Shown piece after piece: positions 1 through 10,900 of a stretch of 64,000 bases of DNA (the stretch's first letter is position 1; each line of letters opens with the position of its first letter). The notes under the pieces were generated by a model that searched no databases, was not told where the DNA came from, and saw nothing but the letters and a program-made list of their open reading frames with translations. The DNA is from Rugalucina vietnamica. Lineage: Eukaryota > Mollusca > Bivalvia > Lucinida > Lucinidae. The translations under genes were made by a program, and so were the position numbers. The stretch is taken from assembly GCA_964017185.1 (NCBI GenBank), contig OZ024883.1, positions 310,001 through 374,000 on the forward strand, given 5' to 3'.

Positions 1-1716
1 CGAGACCTGTGGATTTGTTTACATTTAAACTTGACAAAAACCTTTTAACGAAAATATGATTTGTCAATGGAATTTTGAATTCCGTACCAAGTGGGACCTT
101 AGCAGAAACATAATTATTTAGCTTGGCAAAATCCGTCTTAGCTGGGGGTTCTTTTAATTTCGATGCTATATTGACGAAGTAATCATTGAAAACTTCAGTC
201 AAGTCTATCTGGTTTGTAACAAGTTTGTCATCTGATTTTAACTTTATATTGGATTTATTTTCACTTTCCTTTTTATTCATACCAAAGTCTTGAAATAATT
301 TCCAGATATTTCTAGGATCAGATTTGCCATCTTCAATTTTCGATCTATACGCATCCTTTTTTGCTATACCTATTAACGTTGAGATCTTATTTCTTAGAAT
401 TTTGTATGCAGAAATATTACCATTTAGTTTACATTTATTGCGTTCTTTCATTAAATCCAATATTTCTGGAGTCAGCCATTCCGGCTGATATTTATGTTTG
501 ACCCTTTGAGTTTTAACAGGCGCGTGTTTGTCAAGAATTTCTGTGAACAGCGATGTCCACACTGAGACTATATCATCGATTGAATCAAAACTTTCAATTA
601 TTTCCCAAGGAACCATAGCAAGATCGTTCAGAAAGCGAGGTTCATCAAACATTTTAAATGACCTATAAGTAATATATTGATGTTCATCATTCTTTTCAAA
701 AGAGGCGTGAGCAGATCGATTGCAAAATATACCATAATGGTCACTCAGACACAATTTCTCAACATTAATACTTTGTATATTATCGTCACTATTAGTGTAT
801 ATATGGTCAATAAGAGTTCTAGAGTCGCTAGTTACTCTAGTTGGTTCATTTACTAGCTGAGTTAGGCCTAATGATGTTGTGAAATTTCCCCATTCCCGGT
901 CAGTATCACTATTGAGTAAATTTTTATTTATATCGCCCATCAGAATAAACTCTTTTTCTTCATTCAAAACAGTATCTATAAATTCCTCAAACCTGTCATT
1001 ATATTCAATTCTAGAATCGGGTGGCCTATACATATTTCCAACTAAAAATGGTTTACCTTTATCAGGCGAAATCTCAAGCCATAAACATGAAATACCATTC
1101 GTTTCCAAGTCTTCCCGTCGTTTTGCATTAATATTATCTCTAACATATACAATAATACCTCCACCGCCATTAGAGTCATTATCTTTTCTAAAAGGAGTAT
1201 GAAAACCTTTAATTTTAAACGTTCTTGTCAATTTGTGATTCTTTAACTTAGTTTCGCTCATACCGAAAATATGTAACTTTTCATTATCTTTACTTGTTAG
1301 CAATGCCGAAACTTCTGAAAACTTATTTAGATGATCTCCACATAAACCTTGTATATTTAAATGACCTATGTTAAAACCTTTTTTCCTTAAATTCAGCGAA
1401 AGTGGATTTTCAGGTCTCAAATTAGACGTACATGTGAATTCATTTTTACTCTCAGAATTTGTGATAGTATTTAAAGACGTCAATCTACTTGAATTCTGTG
1501 AAGAAGAAGAAGAAGAAGAAGAAGAAGAAGAAGAAGAAGAAGAAAGAGAAGAAGACGAAAAGGAAGAAGAAGAAGGAGTAGGAGGAGGCAGTAAACGATC
1601 ATCATTAAAAACAATTTCAACATCGTCATTTGCATTAATTAAATGTTGCTGAATTGAGCATGTTTCTTGACTAATACAAGTAAGACAAATAATAGATCCA
1701 TCTATACCCCAGTTTA
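1..1716 (-). mobile_element. LINE ORF, endonuclease part, runs off window start
   Basis: Minus-strand reading frame open from a TAG near 1716 to position 1, so about 570 codons with no stop in the window. In order: a Cys/His-rich start (CLTC, then C and H), a serine-rich linker encoded by a TTC/GAA microsatellite at 1501-1579, then an APE-type endonuclease with GHLNIQGLCGD, MSETKL, MYRPPDSR, MGDINKNLL, RTLIDHIYT and LSDHYGIF. A basic linker follows toward a reverse transcriptase that lies beyond the window. This is a jockey/CR1-like non-LTR retrotransposon. The missing stop and the late first Met (near 1260) hide it from simple ORF calls. An intact frame over 1.7 kb suggests a fairly recent copy. 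Confidence 0.88.
1501..1579. repeat. GAA/TTC trinucleotide repeat
   Basis: Imperfect GAA repeat that encodes poly-serine in the minus-strand LINE ORF. The Glu-rich ORF on the plus strand (1368-1652) is its antisense shadow. Confidence 0.9.
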
Positions 1717-1975
1717 ACTAGATAAAAGCAGGGTTGGTTTAAACATATTTATTTCTCTTCACTTCTTAACATATGTACAATAAAGGTAAACAGGATTGGA
1801 ATGGAAGCTTACAGCTTATAATGTTCTTTTCCTTTTGAGATATACAATACCATTGTATGGAATAATGGCAAAACGTATATTAAACGTGTTTCTTTCTTAA
1901 AATATTCTAAACTTTTTACAATCCACCTGTATATCCCGGACTGTATACACTGAAGAACAGGAGAAGTCCAACAGG
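1717..1975. other. No recognisable feature
   Basis: AT-rich sequence upstream of the LINE frame, possibly its 5' UTR. Nothing coding is supported. Confidence 0.4.
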
Positions 1976-1979
1976 GATT

Positions 1980-2165
1980 AAATGCCGACCAGGTCCGACA
2001 CACAACGACCTCTACAGTCACAGTGGAAAGCCAGAAGCTTGAAATTTTTAATTTAAGAAGGAGAAGGCTTGTACTATCTGTGTAACGAAAGCAAAGTCAC
2101 TGCACAACAACTAACCTACGCCTTTGTTTTCGCCTATGCTAAAATCCGGTTTTATCGAGACGTTG
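1980..2165 (-). mobile_element. MITE-2 copy, degenerate
   Basis: Contains the family's GACCAGGTCCGACAC, CAGTCACAG, AGAAGCTTGAAATTT and CGCCTTTGTTTTCGCCTATG blocks and ends near CCGGTTTTATCGAGAC. The complete reference copy is at 12369-12603. Confidence 0.6.
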
Positions 2166-2169
2166 GTCA

Positions 2170-2590
2170 AATAAGAAAAGCTTATTGTAAGCACAGGAGA
2201 TCGCAGCTCTCTCAGAGCATCATACAATCCTAAAATATTGATTTGATTGATAATATACTTATTTTTGCTGGTTGCTTATTTATATACTATAGTTCAAATC
2301 ATATGATATATTTACAGTTTGGTTAATGACAATATACTGGAGCAGGTGCGGGGGTCATTATCCTTTTCGTATCTTATTCATGGCTACATTTTCTTTTGCT
2401 TTCTTCTGCTTTTTTGTTCGTTAACAGTAAGTCATATTGAATTCTGACAGAAAAGAGATAAAATGACAAAAATATACTGCCATTTTTTAATGAAGAACAA
2501 TATTATTTTAATAAAATTACCCTATAATTTCTGTCTAATTGTTATATGATTTGGTGTTTAAGCTTTGTGCTTTTAGCACCTCTTATGTAC
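2170..2590. other. No recognisable feature
   Basis: AT-rich stretch with no coding or repeat similarity that I can see within the window. Confidence 0.4.
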
Positions 2591-2599
2591 CTTTTCATA

Positions 2600-2790
2600 T
2601 ATTTAGTTAAGCCAGGATAACTGAGTGACCACCTATTGGGAAATAGCAGCTCACTCGGCTGCGAAATGTTTTCTTTGTATAAGTGCCTGATTAACAATTT
2701 AGTGCTTTTCACCTCGATTTTTGGAGAGGGAGTTTCGTTTTAATTGCATTTACTGATCATTGTTTACTTTTACATATTTTTGCTTATGCT
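2600..2790 (+). repeat. Fragment of retroelement terminal repeat
   Basis: Shares AACTGAGTG, CTATTGGG, GCTCACTCGGCT and CTGATCATTG with 41460-41650 and 58735-58910 and, inverted, with 57390-57590. This is the terminal part of the RT-element family described at 40590-41660. Confidence 0.7.
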
Positions 2791-2911
2791 TCATTCTTTC
2801 GAACATTTTAATGTACAATCAACAGTTACTGTCTCAAACTGGTGGCACCCTCAAGCTAGAAGTGTATTTATGAATATAGGGATGTCGACAAAATAAAAGC
2901 TGATTGTATGT

Positions 2912-3118
2912 TTGAATTGAGGTTTAGCGTCCCAGTCAACAGTCAGTCATGTCATGTCGGGAAAAAGCAACCGCTTCCTGGGTATTTACCAGTACTCTTA
3001 GGAGTAAATGTGCCTTGCTCAAGGACACAAGACGGTGACCCTTGTGGTGACTGAACTCAGGATCTCTCGATTCGGAGGCCGACGTTCTACCACTGGCTAT
3101 ATAGGTCACCACACTCCC
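2912..3118 (-). mobile_element. tRNA-derived SINE (SINE-A), degenerate
   Basis: Read on the minus strand: a tRNA-like head with TAGTGGTAGAA and a weak B box, then GTCCTTGAGCAAGGCACA, CCCAGGAAGCGGTTGC, CATGACATGACTGAC and GTTGACTGGGACGCTAA. Same family as 13870-14190 and 22560-22755. Confidence 0.75.
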
Positions 3119-3119
3119 T

Positions 3120-3615
3120 GATAAAAAGTTGAGGTATACTCGAATAAAACCATAAAGATATAAATGATACTTAAGAGAGTATTTTAGAACATTTCCGTGC
3201 ATTTTGGCCATATTTGCCAGAAAGTTGTAAGGGATGTGGAACATTTTTCACAAATATAAAAGAGAGATATATATATAATTAAGCGAAAGTGGGGCCTCAC
3301 TCCAAAACCTCACTGGTGGACTCGCTTGAAGCTTAATTACTTTGTATGATTTTAAATTTTTACTAGATTTCTGGTATAAACGATGGACAGAAAGCCTTTC
3401 ACTTTGTCTTGCAGCACTTGAAGTTCCCGCTTCATTAAGATACCTCATTAAATCTTCAAAATCAATTGAAATTCTATGTAACAGCCTCATCTTACTTAAC
3501 ACAGTCGTTAGTAGGAAGATTTGCATGCCAATTTCTTTCATTCAGGATTTGAAATTCTTTTTGATGTTTTGCGTATCCCGTGTGCAATAATTTGATTGAT
3601 GCTTGTTAACTCATA
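3120..3615. other. Unassigned stretch
   Basis: Carries a 97-codon minus-strand ORF (3248-3541) containing LMRYLNEAGTSSAARQSERL that looks protein-like, but it has no recognised family or clear splice context. Left uncalled. Confidence 0.3.
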
Positions 3616-3616
3616 T

Positions 3617-3690
3617 AAGCATGGCGTCCTTTTTATGGGACATAGGCAAACAGCATAGTCCCAGATGTGACGCTGCATTTTCAAAACGCG
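3617..3690 (+). repeat. Dispersed repeat copy 1
   Basis: GCGTCCTTTTTATGGGACA followed by GGCAAACAGCATAGTCCCAGATGTGAC-like sequence recurs in direct orientation at 12117-12170. Family unknown. Confidence 0.6.
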
Positions 3691-4296
3691 GCATCTCATC
3701 TGGGTCCATTCTGTTTGCTTAGAGGAAATTTTGCTGATAATTTGACCATAAAACAGAACATGTTGGGGGTAAACAAAATCTAATACTCCTTACTACTCGA
3801 CACCTGGAAGTTGGTAAGCAGCCTTCTTAACCAGTCATACAGGTAGATCATAAGGCTAGACGAGCATTTTGCTTGTTTGTGCTTGTAATAAAGTTAGGCG
3901 AACATAATGAGAAAGGCAAGTAAGTGGACAGGTGGGCAACGCAGTTTGTTTTTATCATAAATTGTATATATCATATAGTAGTACCATTTCTTTGATCCTG
4001 CCATAGATTTACCATATACGTACGAAGATCTATGTTTATAGTATATAAATGCATGTTTGCATCTGCAATACAATTGCAAAGTAAGAATAGAGGTACATGT
4101 ACCAGGAATCGATGCATTTATATTTAAAGTCTCAACACAGACACCAGGTGGGATAGAAAATACATAAAACATAACAGAAGTAATGGTTGTCACTCTGGCA
4201 CCCATTGCTACTATTATATTCTATGTATTTTACTTCTTTTATTGTAACAAAACATTTTCTTACAACACATACGAAGAGCAAAACATGCGCTGCAAT

Positions 4297-4330
4297 CATT
4301 ACGAAATCTTGCCCATGCAATGTACAGAGA
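4297..4330 (+). repeat. MITE-1 left-end fragment
   Basis: CATTACGAAATCTTGCCCAT matches the 5' terminal repeat of MITE-1. The body of the element is absent. Confidence 0.6.
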
Positions 4331-4407
4331 ATGACTACCTCTTACCCAATAAGCCTTTAGATGAAGTAATCAACAGATGTATCAACCTGTCGGCCTAGTT
4401 TGATCAG

Positions 4408-4654
4408 ACAGTAATCAACACACCTGACAGTAATCAACACACCTGACAGTAATCAACACACCTGACAGTAATCAACACACCTGGCAGTAATCAACACACC
4501 TGGCAGTAATCAACACACCTGACAGTAATCAACACACCTGACAGTAATCAACACACCTGACAGTAATCAACACACCTGACAGTAATCAACACACCTGACA
4601 GTAATCAACACACCTGACAGTAATCAACACACCTGACAGTAATCAACACGCCTG
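4408..4654 (+). repeat. 19-bp minisatellite, 13 copies
   Basis: Unit CAGTAATCAACACACCTGA, nearly invariant (A/G at one site, one ACACG variant). No spacers, so this is not a CRISPR array. The inverted partner near 9060-9085 has about one unit. Confidence 0.95.
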
Positions 4655-4740
4655 TGTTTCGTGTTTCATAACACCTGGCCGCTCTCAGGTAAAAGTTGCT
4701 ACAAAGCTATCAGACTCTTCTAAACAACTTCATTCTTACA

Positions 4741-5535
4741 ATTTAATGCCACAGTGTAAGCTAAATGATATGGGGAAGATTGTTTGACTAGCATTACTTC
4801 GTACATAGTGTGCTTGTTATATGAAGACACTCACTAACTTTTGTTCCGAAAATATGACCACAAACTGTTCCATAAAACGGTCTGCCTTTGTCATTTAAAT
4901 TATTAAAGATGTTTAAATTATTCACAAGGATGTTCTGGCATATGCTATTGCAGTCACTATATCAAATTCAGCAAAGAGTGTGCCACCATTTTCACATATA
5001 CACCAGACAGTTTAAAGAAAAATGCTTTAAAGATTGGTGAGATATTTTACTGATTTAAATTATACTTGAGCTTTTCTGAAATTTTATAGGTCAGCTGAAC
5101 TATAAACATTGCGGAGCAATAAAGGTACCGTTCATAGTCCAGATTATATATATGTAATAAATAAAATGAAACTGAGATCCTTTAAGAGCAGTAAGCATAT
5201 GAATGAGAAAGGCATGGGCCATACCGCGGTTTTGGCTACTCAAGCCTCTTCAGTGACCCTATACTATTTGGCAACATGGTGCCAAAGAGAATTATTGTGA
5301 TTTTGCATCTTTCAACAGGGTAGTCAATACAAAGACGAGAATAATCCAAATGGGGCCAAAATATTAAAATTAAACATCGTTTAGAAAAAAATAATAATTT
5401 TCTTAAGATTATTCAGGGAGTGTTACCATTCAAGAAGAATAGGCGTGTAAACTGACGTCTCCGAAATGTTTGGTCACAAACAAATATTACGGGTTTTCAG
5501 GAGTTCCCTAACTGATAAAAGACATGACGTACATG
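4741..5535. other. No recognisable feature
   Basis: AT-rich, no coding support. A short ORF at 5109-5300 has no recognised content. Confidence 0.4.
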
Positions 5536-5539
5536 CATT

Positions 5540-5915
5540 TCTTTCACACAAGTAAACAAGTACAGTCAATCAAGTACATCTTATCAAGTACAGCTAATCA
5601 AGTATATCTAATCAAGTGCAGTGACGTACATGCACTTCTTTCACACAAGTAAACAAGTACAGCTAAACAAGAATATCTTATCAAGTACAATCAATCGATT
5701 GCAGTTTATTAAGTACAATTAATTAAGTTAAGTGAATTAAGTACAGCTAATCAAGAAGTACATTTAATAATGTACACCTAATCAAGTACAGTTAATCAAG
5801 CACAGATAACCAAGTACATCTAATCAAGTCAAGTACTGCTAATCAAGTACACCTAATCAAGTACACCCAATTAGGTACAGCTAATCAAGTACAGAAAATC
5901 AATTACAATAACAGT
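5540..5915 (+). repeat. Degenerate AATCAAGTACA tandem repeat
   Basis: Many imperfect copies of AATCAAGTACA(G/T)CT, 11-15 bp apart, with a repeated GACGTACATGCA-TTCTTTCACACAAG block (5525 and 5621). Confidence 0.8.
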
Positions 5916-6659
5916 CGTGAAGCAGTTGAAAGCCAAAGATAATGATATCAAATTCCACAAAATAATGTGCCTAGTGGAATATATTTTGACTGACCGGGTT
6001 CCAGGCTAAATGCAATTATAGTACAGTGTGTAACCAAAAAATAGCCTTTAATTTTCTCTTATCCCTATTTTCTTTAACAACGAGTAGATGTGAAGATGAA
6101 TTCAACCCAACTTTACTTCAGTCTACAGACTTTTAAAAATCATCGACATACAGTTCACTTTACGGAAGTTATTATTAGAGCCAGATCATATTACATACAG
6201 CACATAATTCACCATTCCTTAATAACTCAAAAGCCTTTTGAAAACGTGTTTTATGGTTTTTTGAACTGCTATTCAAAATTTGTAAGGAATGGCATGAAAA
6301 AACGAGCAACATGTCTTACGTGAAAATTGATGTAACAGAACGGTCAGAAGCTAGTTCTTACACACTGTCTGATCAGCAGATCTAATAGGCATAATTAACG
6401 GATACTTCAACATAGTGAGTTGGTGTGGACCTCTGTAGTATAGTTGCGCAAGTCGGCTTGTGCTTTAATCCTGAAAACTCCTTGTAACGATTATATTGTG
6501 TTTTAAACCATTCATAGCCAAAATCTTTGTTTGCGTCGAACATGGAATTATATTACACACTATATTATAACACACATATAAATGAACATTTTGAAGAAGT
6601 CAGAAAAATGTTGCTTGTCGTTTTAAGCTGCTTAAACGGATAACATTCACATTTCTAAT
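5916..6659. other. Upstream region of the cGAS-like gene
   Basis: No coding support. It should hold the promoter and 5' UTR of the 6660 gene, but I see no decisive core promoter motif and no strong splice acceptor directly before the ATG. Confidence 0.35.
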
Positions 6660-8687
6660 ATGGAACATACGACACACAAGCATAGGGACAATGATGAAGT
6701 TGGTGGGTTTCAAGAGAAACTCTACCGCAGTCTTGTTCAAATTGTTGGAAGTGAAGAAGACATCAAATTAAGACAAAGAGCATTTGAAATAATGGATATT
6801 GTTAATGGTTACGGTGATGATGACTCAATATCAGTGTCCAGTGGTAGCCTTCCTGAGGGCCTTGACATGAGAGGAAGTGATGAAGATATGATGCTTATAC
6901 TGAAATACGTCGATGTTATCCCATCATCGGAAAGGGTTTTGTCTAAAATAACAAATGACGAATCAAGTCAGAGTGTAACGAATCTGTACATGGACATGGA
7001 TGAAACAAGGCCTGGATACGCGAAGTTGTTGGCACTTGATACAAGCATTGACAATCAGTATATTAGCAAATCATTATTTGATTGTGATGACAGGCAAGTT
7101 GTTTCAAGCGCGAAATTCCGAGGTTTGTTTGTTCGACCGGGTATGGAGCCTCATGGTCCTTGCGTAAGTGATGGGGTATTTGACTTCGCGATAAGTATCA
7201 GAGGATCGTCCTGGCCAACGATTGCCAAGGAGAGGCTAATGAACAGTAAGAAACAAAATTGGCTGTCTGATTCACTAAAAGATGATTTGCTATCTCGTGG
7301 CTGTGTCTATGTGCCGGTTGGACCACGCAATTCACTTGACTATGACACATTATGGAGAATATCGTTCGCTTTGTCCGAGAGGCAGCTCATACTGCGGATG
7401 AATTACACACAGATGTTATGCTATGCTCTCCTGAAAATAGTTCTCAAGGAGTTTATCAACAAAAACGATTCGACTTGTGAACTTCTCTGTTCGTATTTCA
7501 TGAAGACGTGTTTATTCTGGGCAATAGAAGAGACGGATAACAACGTCGAGCTTTGGTCCACCGAAAATCTGATCCAATGTTTTCAGCTATGCATAAGCAA
7601 GATAATAGTTTGGGTAAAGGATTGTAATTGTCCAAATTATTTTCTTCCTCAGAACAATATGTTCATTGGTAGAATTCATGATGACAATAATTCAAGTCTT
7701 CTAGATATATTACGCACGATCGGAGATGATGCGCGTGTTCTTCTACATTGTGAATCTTTTGAACAATTACAGTCATACACTAAATCAGATGATGTGGAGA
7801 GGGAAGCAAATCTTGACATTTTGTGTTATAGATGTATGCATATCTACCCATTTGATAGCATGGAACTATTGCAATGTGCATTAAAAACTATAAACGAGCT
7901 TAACAAATTGGAAACGCATAGTTTTGTAAAAGGGGTTATCAAACGATTTCAAGCGTCAATGCATCAAGAACTTGCTCAAATGATGAAGCCTCCCGACAAC
8001 GAAAAGGAATTGACAAACGTTAGGCTTAAACAGAAAGCACATCTTCTAAACGCTTGTAGCGGGGATACGTGTTGTGGATTTATTTTACTGGCTTCATTTT
8101 ACCATGTCCAAGGACAGCATTATAGCGCTATTGAAATACTGAATACGACACTGAAAAAGCTTACACCAGCTGTATTACAAAGCAGACAGTCTGAATATTC
8201 ACAAGAACAGAGGGAAAGGTACATAGACTCTGTTTGTGGACGGGGTCTATCTCTGGAGGAGAAACTGAAAGTTGCTATGATAAACAATGTGGTGCTGTTA
8301 GACAACTCATCGATTGTTCCAGATGAATTTCAACCCGAGGTCAGCCATTGTCGGCCTCTGTATGTTTTGCCACCAGTTGTGTATGCATATTCTATCAAAT
8401 TTCTTTGTTTTCACCATCTGAATGAGACGGAGAACAAACTTAAGACCTTACAACGTCTCGAGGAGGTTGTGATGGGGAAATATTATGTCTTGGACAGGCA
8501 TTTCTCAAATGCGTTGACACTTCTAGGTGCGTGCTATGAAGCAATTGCAGACATTATCAATGCCAAACGCTGTTATTTAATGGCGCTAGATAATCCTCCA
8601 AACTGTCAGAGTGTTCAGTTTAGGCTTAATCGTCTCCAGAAAAATATAGATGAAAGTCAGAGCATACAGATAACCCAAGCACAGTAA
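6660..8687 (+). CDS. Mab-21 / cGAS-like receptor (cGLR), intronless, 675 aa
   Basis: Nucleotidyltransferase-fold protein of the Mab-21/cGAS family. Seen: a helical N terminus (1-50); GS at 62-63 followed by DED at 74-76, placed where this family has its G-S and [E/D]-x-D metal-binding motif; VFDFAI with D175 as candidate third acidic residue; the Mab-21 block SSWPTIAKERL (183-193) and VYVPVG (216-221); the C-terminal Mab-21 domain with WRISFALSERQL (232-243), YALLK (255-259), LCSYFMKT (276-283) and NYFLPQNNMF (326-335). Residues 380-675 are an extension ending in a TPR-like helix pair (about 618-646). Known cGLRs sense nucleic acid and make cyclic dinucleotides for STING; activity here is inferred from the acidic residues. 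I see no vertebrate-style zinc thumb. Single exon, as many bivalve members are. A MITE begins within 10 bp after the stop. Confidence 0.9.
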   Translation: MEHTTHKHRDNDEVGGFQEKLYRSLVQIVGSEEDIKLRQRAFEIMDIVNGYGDDDSISVSSGSLPEGLDMRGSDEDMMLILKYVDVIPSSERVLSKITNDESSQSVTNLYMDMDETRPGYAKLLALDTSIDNQYISKSLFDCDDRQVVSSAKFRGLFVRPGMEPHGPCVSDGVFDFAISIRGSSWPTIAKERLMNSKKQNWLSDSLKDDLLSRGCVYVPVGPRNSLDYDTLWRISFALSERQLILRMNYTQMLCYALLKIVLKEFINKNDSTCELLCSYFMKTCLFWAIEETDNNVELWSTENLIQCFQLCISKIIVWVKDCNCPNYFLPQNNMFIGRIHDDNNSSLLDILRTIGDDARVLLHCESFEQLQSYTKSDDVEREANLDILCYRCMHIYPFDSMELLQCALKTINELNKLETHSFVKGVIKRFQASMHQELAQMMKPPDNEKELTNVRLKQKAHLLNACSGDTCCGFILLASFYHVQGQHYSAIEILNTTLKKLTPAVLQSRQSEYSQEQRERYIDSVCGRGLSLEEKLKVAMINNVVLLDNSSIVPDEFQPEVSHCRPLYVLPPVVYAYSIKFLCFHHLNETENKLKTLQRLEEVVMGKYYVLDRHFSNALTLLGACYEAIADIINAKRCYLMALDNPPNCQSVQFRLNRLQKNIDESQSIQITQAQ

Positions 8688-8694
8688 GGTGCTC

Positions 8695-8950
8695 CAGAAA
8701 AACATAGGAAAACATGTCCATGAAAAGTATACCCACTTGAACCCCACTTTTATACAGAAAAACTGGGGTTTACAGGGGTATACCTATTTTTGATCCAAAA
8801 CATAGATTGTGGGTACTCGCTAGAACCGCCTCGGTTCTAACGTGTACTCACAATCATTGTTTTGAGCAAAAAATAAAAGAAATATAAAAAAATTTCGAAT
8901 GAAATTTTCAATTTTTACAGCAGAAAAAAAATATATGTTACCATATCATT
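8695..8950 (-). mobile_element. MITE-1 copy in 3' flank of the cGAS-like gene
   Basis: Inverted copy: GGAAAACATGTCCATG end, GTATACCC, TGGGGTTTACAGGGGTATAC, then the internal hairpin around GAACCGCCTCGGTTC (8823-8840), and a decayed far end. The gene's polyadenylation site probably lies inside or beyond it. Confidence 0.85.
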
Positions 8951-8984
8951 CAGCAGTTGCATTGTACAACATTGTATGAATAAA

Positions 8985-9125
8985 CTTGTTTTAGAAGAGT
9001 CTGATAGCTTTGTAGCAACTTCTACCTGAGAGCGGTCAAGTGTTATGAACCATGAAACACAGGTGTGTTGATTATTGTCTGATCAAACTAGGCGGACAGG
9101 TTGATACATCTGTTGGATACTTGTG
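8985..9125. repeat. Right arm, inner block of inverted repeat
   Basis: Reverse complement of the 4366-4740 block, with about one TAATCAACACACCTG unit instead of thirteen. Confidence 0.8.
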
Positions 9126-9126
9126 T

Positions 9127-9277
9127 AACAAGTAGCCGAGCCAAGGCACAGAAACCCCGTCGGTGGAAAAGCATGCTCTTCTACCAATGGTTGTCTACTG
9201 CGCTATATAGTCAACACTTACTCGCTTCACAAAGTTTCGAGTTTTTAATTTGCATATAACCAGCACTCCAGATGCCG
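9127..9277 (+). repeat. Direct duplication, copy 1
   Basis: GTAGCCGAGCCAA, GGAAAAGCATGCT, CTGCGCTATATAGTCAACAC and CAGCACTCCAGATGCCGCTAA recur in the same order at 9422-9573. Confidence 0.9.
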
Positions 9278-9421
9278 CTAATACCGGCGTTGCACCAATG
9301 TATTCTACGGCAATCCCGTCACATTACTTCCCCCTCCGAGTTGACTCGTCCCGAGACTACATGGGTAAGGCCAATACCGGTCTGGCAGTTGTCATTATCC
9401 CACCGCTGCCACCAGATGTAC

Positions 9422-9573
9422 GAGTAGCCGAGCCAAACCACAGCACTTCCCGTCGGCGGAAAAGCATGCTTATCCACAAAGGGTAGTTCACTGCGCTATA
9501 TAGTCAACACTTACTCGCTTCACAAAGTTTCGAGTTTCTAATTTTGCATATTACCAGCACTCCAGATGCCGCT
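9422..9573 (+). repeat. Direct duplication, copy 2
   Basis: Second copy of the roughly 150-bp unit at 9127-9277. The 145 bp between them is unique in the window. Confidence 0.9.
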
Positions 9574-10369
9574 AAGGTAGCAAGGGATAGTAATTTTGGT
9601 CCCTATGCTGGCCGCGGCCAGTTTTAATATGTGATTGTTAATCAGAAGCTCATATGTCAGCATGCAATTACCTTCTCTGTTCAAAAGTATTCTAGATAGG
9701 ATTAAAATCTAATATACACAACAACTATTCAACTGCACCTGTTCTCAGGCTGACAGTAAAAGTTTTATTTTTACCCCACCCACTAATTTTTGCATGAGAA
9801 AATGCAAGAAAGCTCTGAACTGTCAAACGGTACAGCAAATTACTTGCACACACAAGGCATTCGGTGCATGTCTGGTTTAATTCATCAGTCAAATAGAATA
9901 AAGAAAATGAATACCAAAGTACCTCACAACCAGTAAACGTTTTCAGCAATCGTCTCCAAAAAATACCTACTTTTAAAAACCGGAAGCACACACTGCATAT
10001 TTAAAAAAAAAGCCGCAATGACCTTGACCTTTCATCATGCATACAGAGCTAGCATTTGGATCAGGAATTTTAGCCATTTTGACAAAGAAAATTGTTCTAA
10101 AAATGAAAAAAGTCCAATCTTATTAATTCATTGCATTTTAGAGGAACAATGATGTCTTTTTCAACCCCCTGTGCTAAACTATCTTTAAAATCCTCCGGGA
10201 CCATTACGAACTTATCCCTTGCTACCAAGGGAGGCTATCCCGAACACTATCTAGTAATTTATTGCATAAGTAAGCATACGTTTATAGACTAATATATATT
10301 TTGTGTACATACTATAAATGAAACACACAAGAACCTGTTCTTTTACTTGTCTTCCTTATTATGTTCGCC
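9574..10369. other. No recognisable feature
   Basis: AT-rich. Includes a TGACCTTGACC motif near 10020 and the near-inverted words GGTAGCAAGGGATA (9576) and TATCCCTTGCTACCAAGG (10214), which may bound an old element of about 650 bp. Confidence 0.4.
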
Positions 10370-10450
10370 TAACTTGATTACACGCACAAACCAGCAAAAT
10401 TTTCTCGTCTAGCCTAATAATCTGCCTGTACGACTAGAAAGATGTTTGAA
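10370..10450. repeat. Right arm, outer block of inverted repeat
   Basis: Reverse complement of 3811-3910, with shared ATTATGTTCGCCTAACTT and CTCGTCTAGCCT. Confidence 0.75.
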
Positions 10451-10863
10451 GGTTGGGAATTTACTTCTGCTTGTACCAGTTCCTGATAATCGTTAACATT
10501 TACTGTTTCTGGAAACCCAAAATTATATTCTGCGTTTTCGCACCTGCTTTTTGCATCTTAGTAGATTAGGTTTGGATGCAGCAGTGTGTAGAATAGTATG
10601 ACTGGTGTTGCAAACCCGTTTTGCTAAAACAGTTCGAAGATATCCTTCTGACATTTTAAAACTGTTTCAGTGCTATATTTTCGATCGCAAAAGTGCGCTG
10701 CAATAATCTGATACGATATCCTTGAAAAGAGCATATTTGACTGTTAAAATATTATTGCATGTGATCATTTTTACAGCTGCCATGCTATATCTGAAAATTT
10801 TATTTACTGTAAAACCCATAGGTGCTTGTCTAATAGTCTTATCTCTGTTGCTATCTATCTGCA

Positions 10864-10900
10864 CAAAGCATTACGAAAACTTGCCCGTGCAGTATATAAT
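10864..10900 (+). repeat. MITE-1 left-end fragment
   Basis: CATTACGAAAACTTGCCCGT at 10868 without the rest of the element. The surrounding 10451-11157 shows nothing else. Confidence 0.6.

Larger units (their letters stand above)
3811..4740. repeat. Left arm of inverted repeat flanking the cGAS-like gene
   Basis: Two blocks, 3811-3910 and 4366-4740, recur inverted and in matching order at 10370-10450 and 8985-9125. The shared parts include TTAGGCGAACATAAT, GCTAGACGAG, AACAGATGTATCAACCTGTC, GCTCTCAGGTA and GCTACAAAGCTATCAGACTC. The insides differ: this arm carries an expanded minisatellite. Confidence 0.75.

Noticed and set aside
1368..1652. Plus-strand ORF with a poly-glutamate run
   Set aside because: Antisense of the poly-serine linker of the minus-strand LINE ORF.
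3248..3541. 97-aa minus ORF that looks protein-like
   Set aside because: No family recognised, no stop-to-start context of a gene, and the complementary strand is equally open.
4408..4654. Possible CRISPR-like array
   Set aside because: Units are directly adjacent without spacers and the DNA is eukaryotic. A minisatellite.
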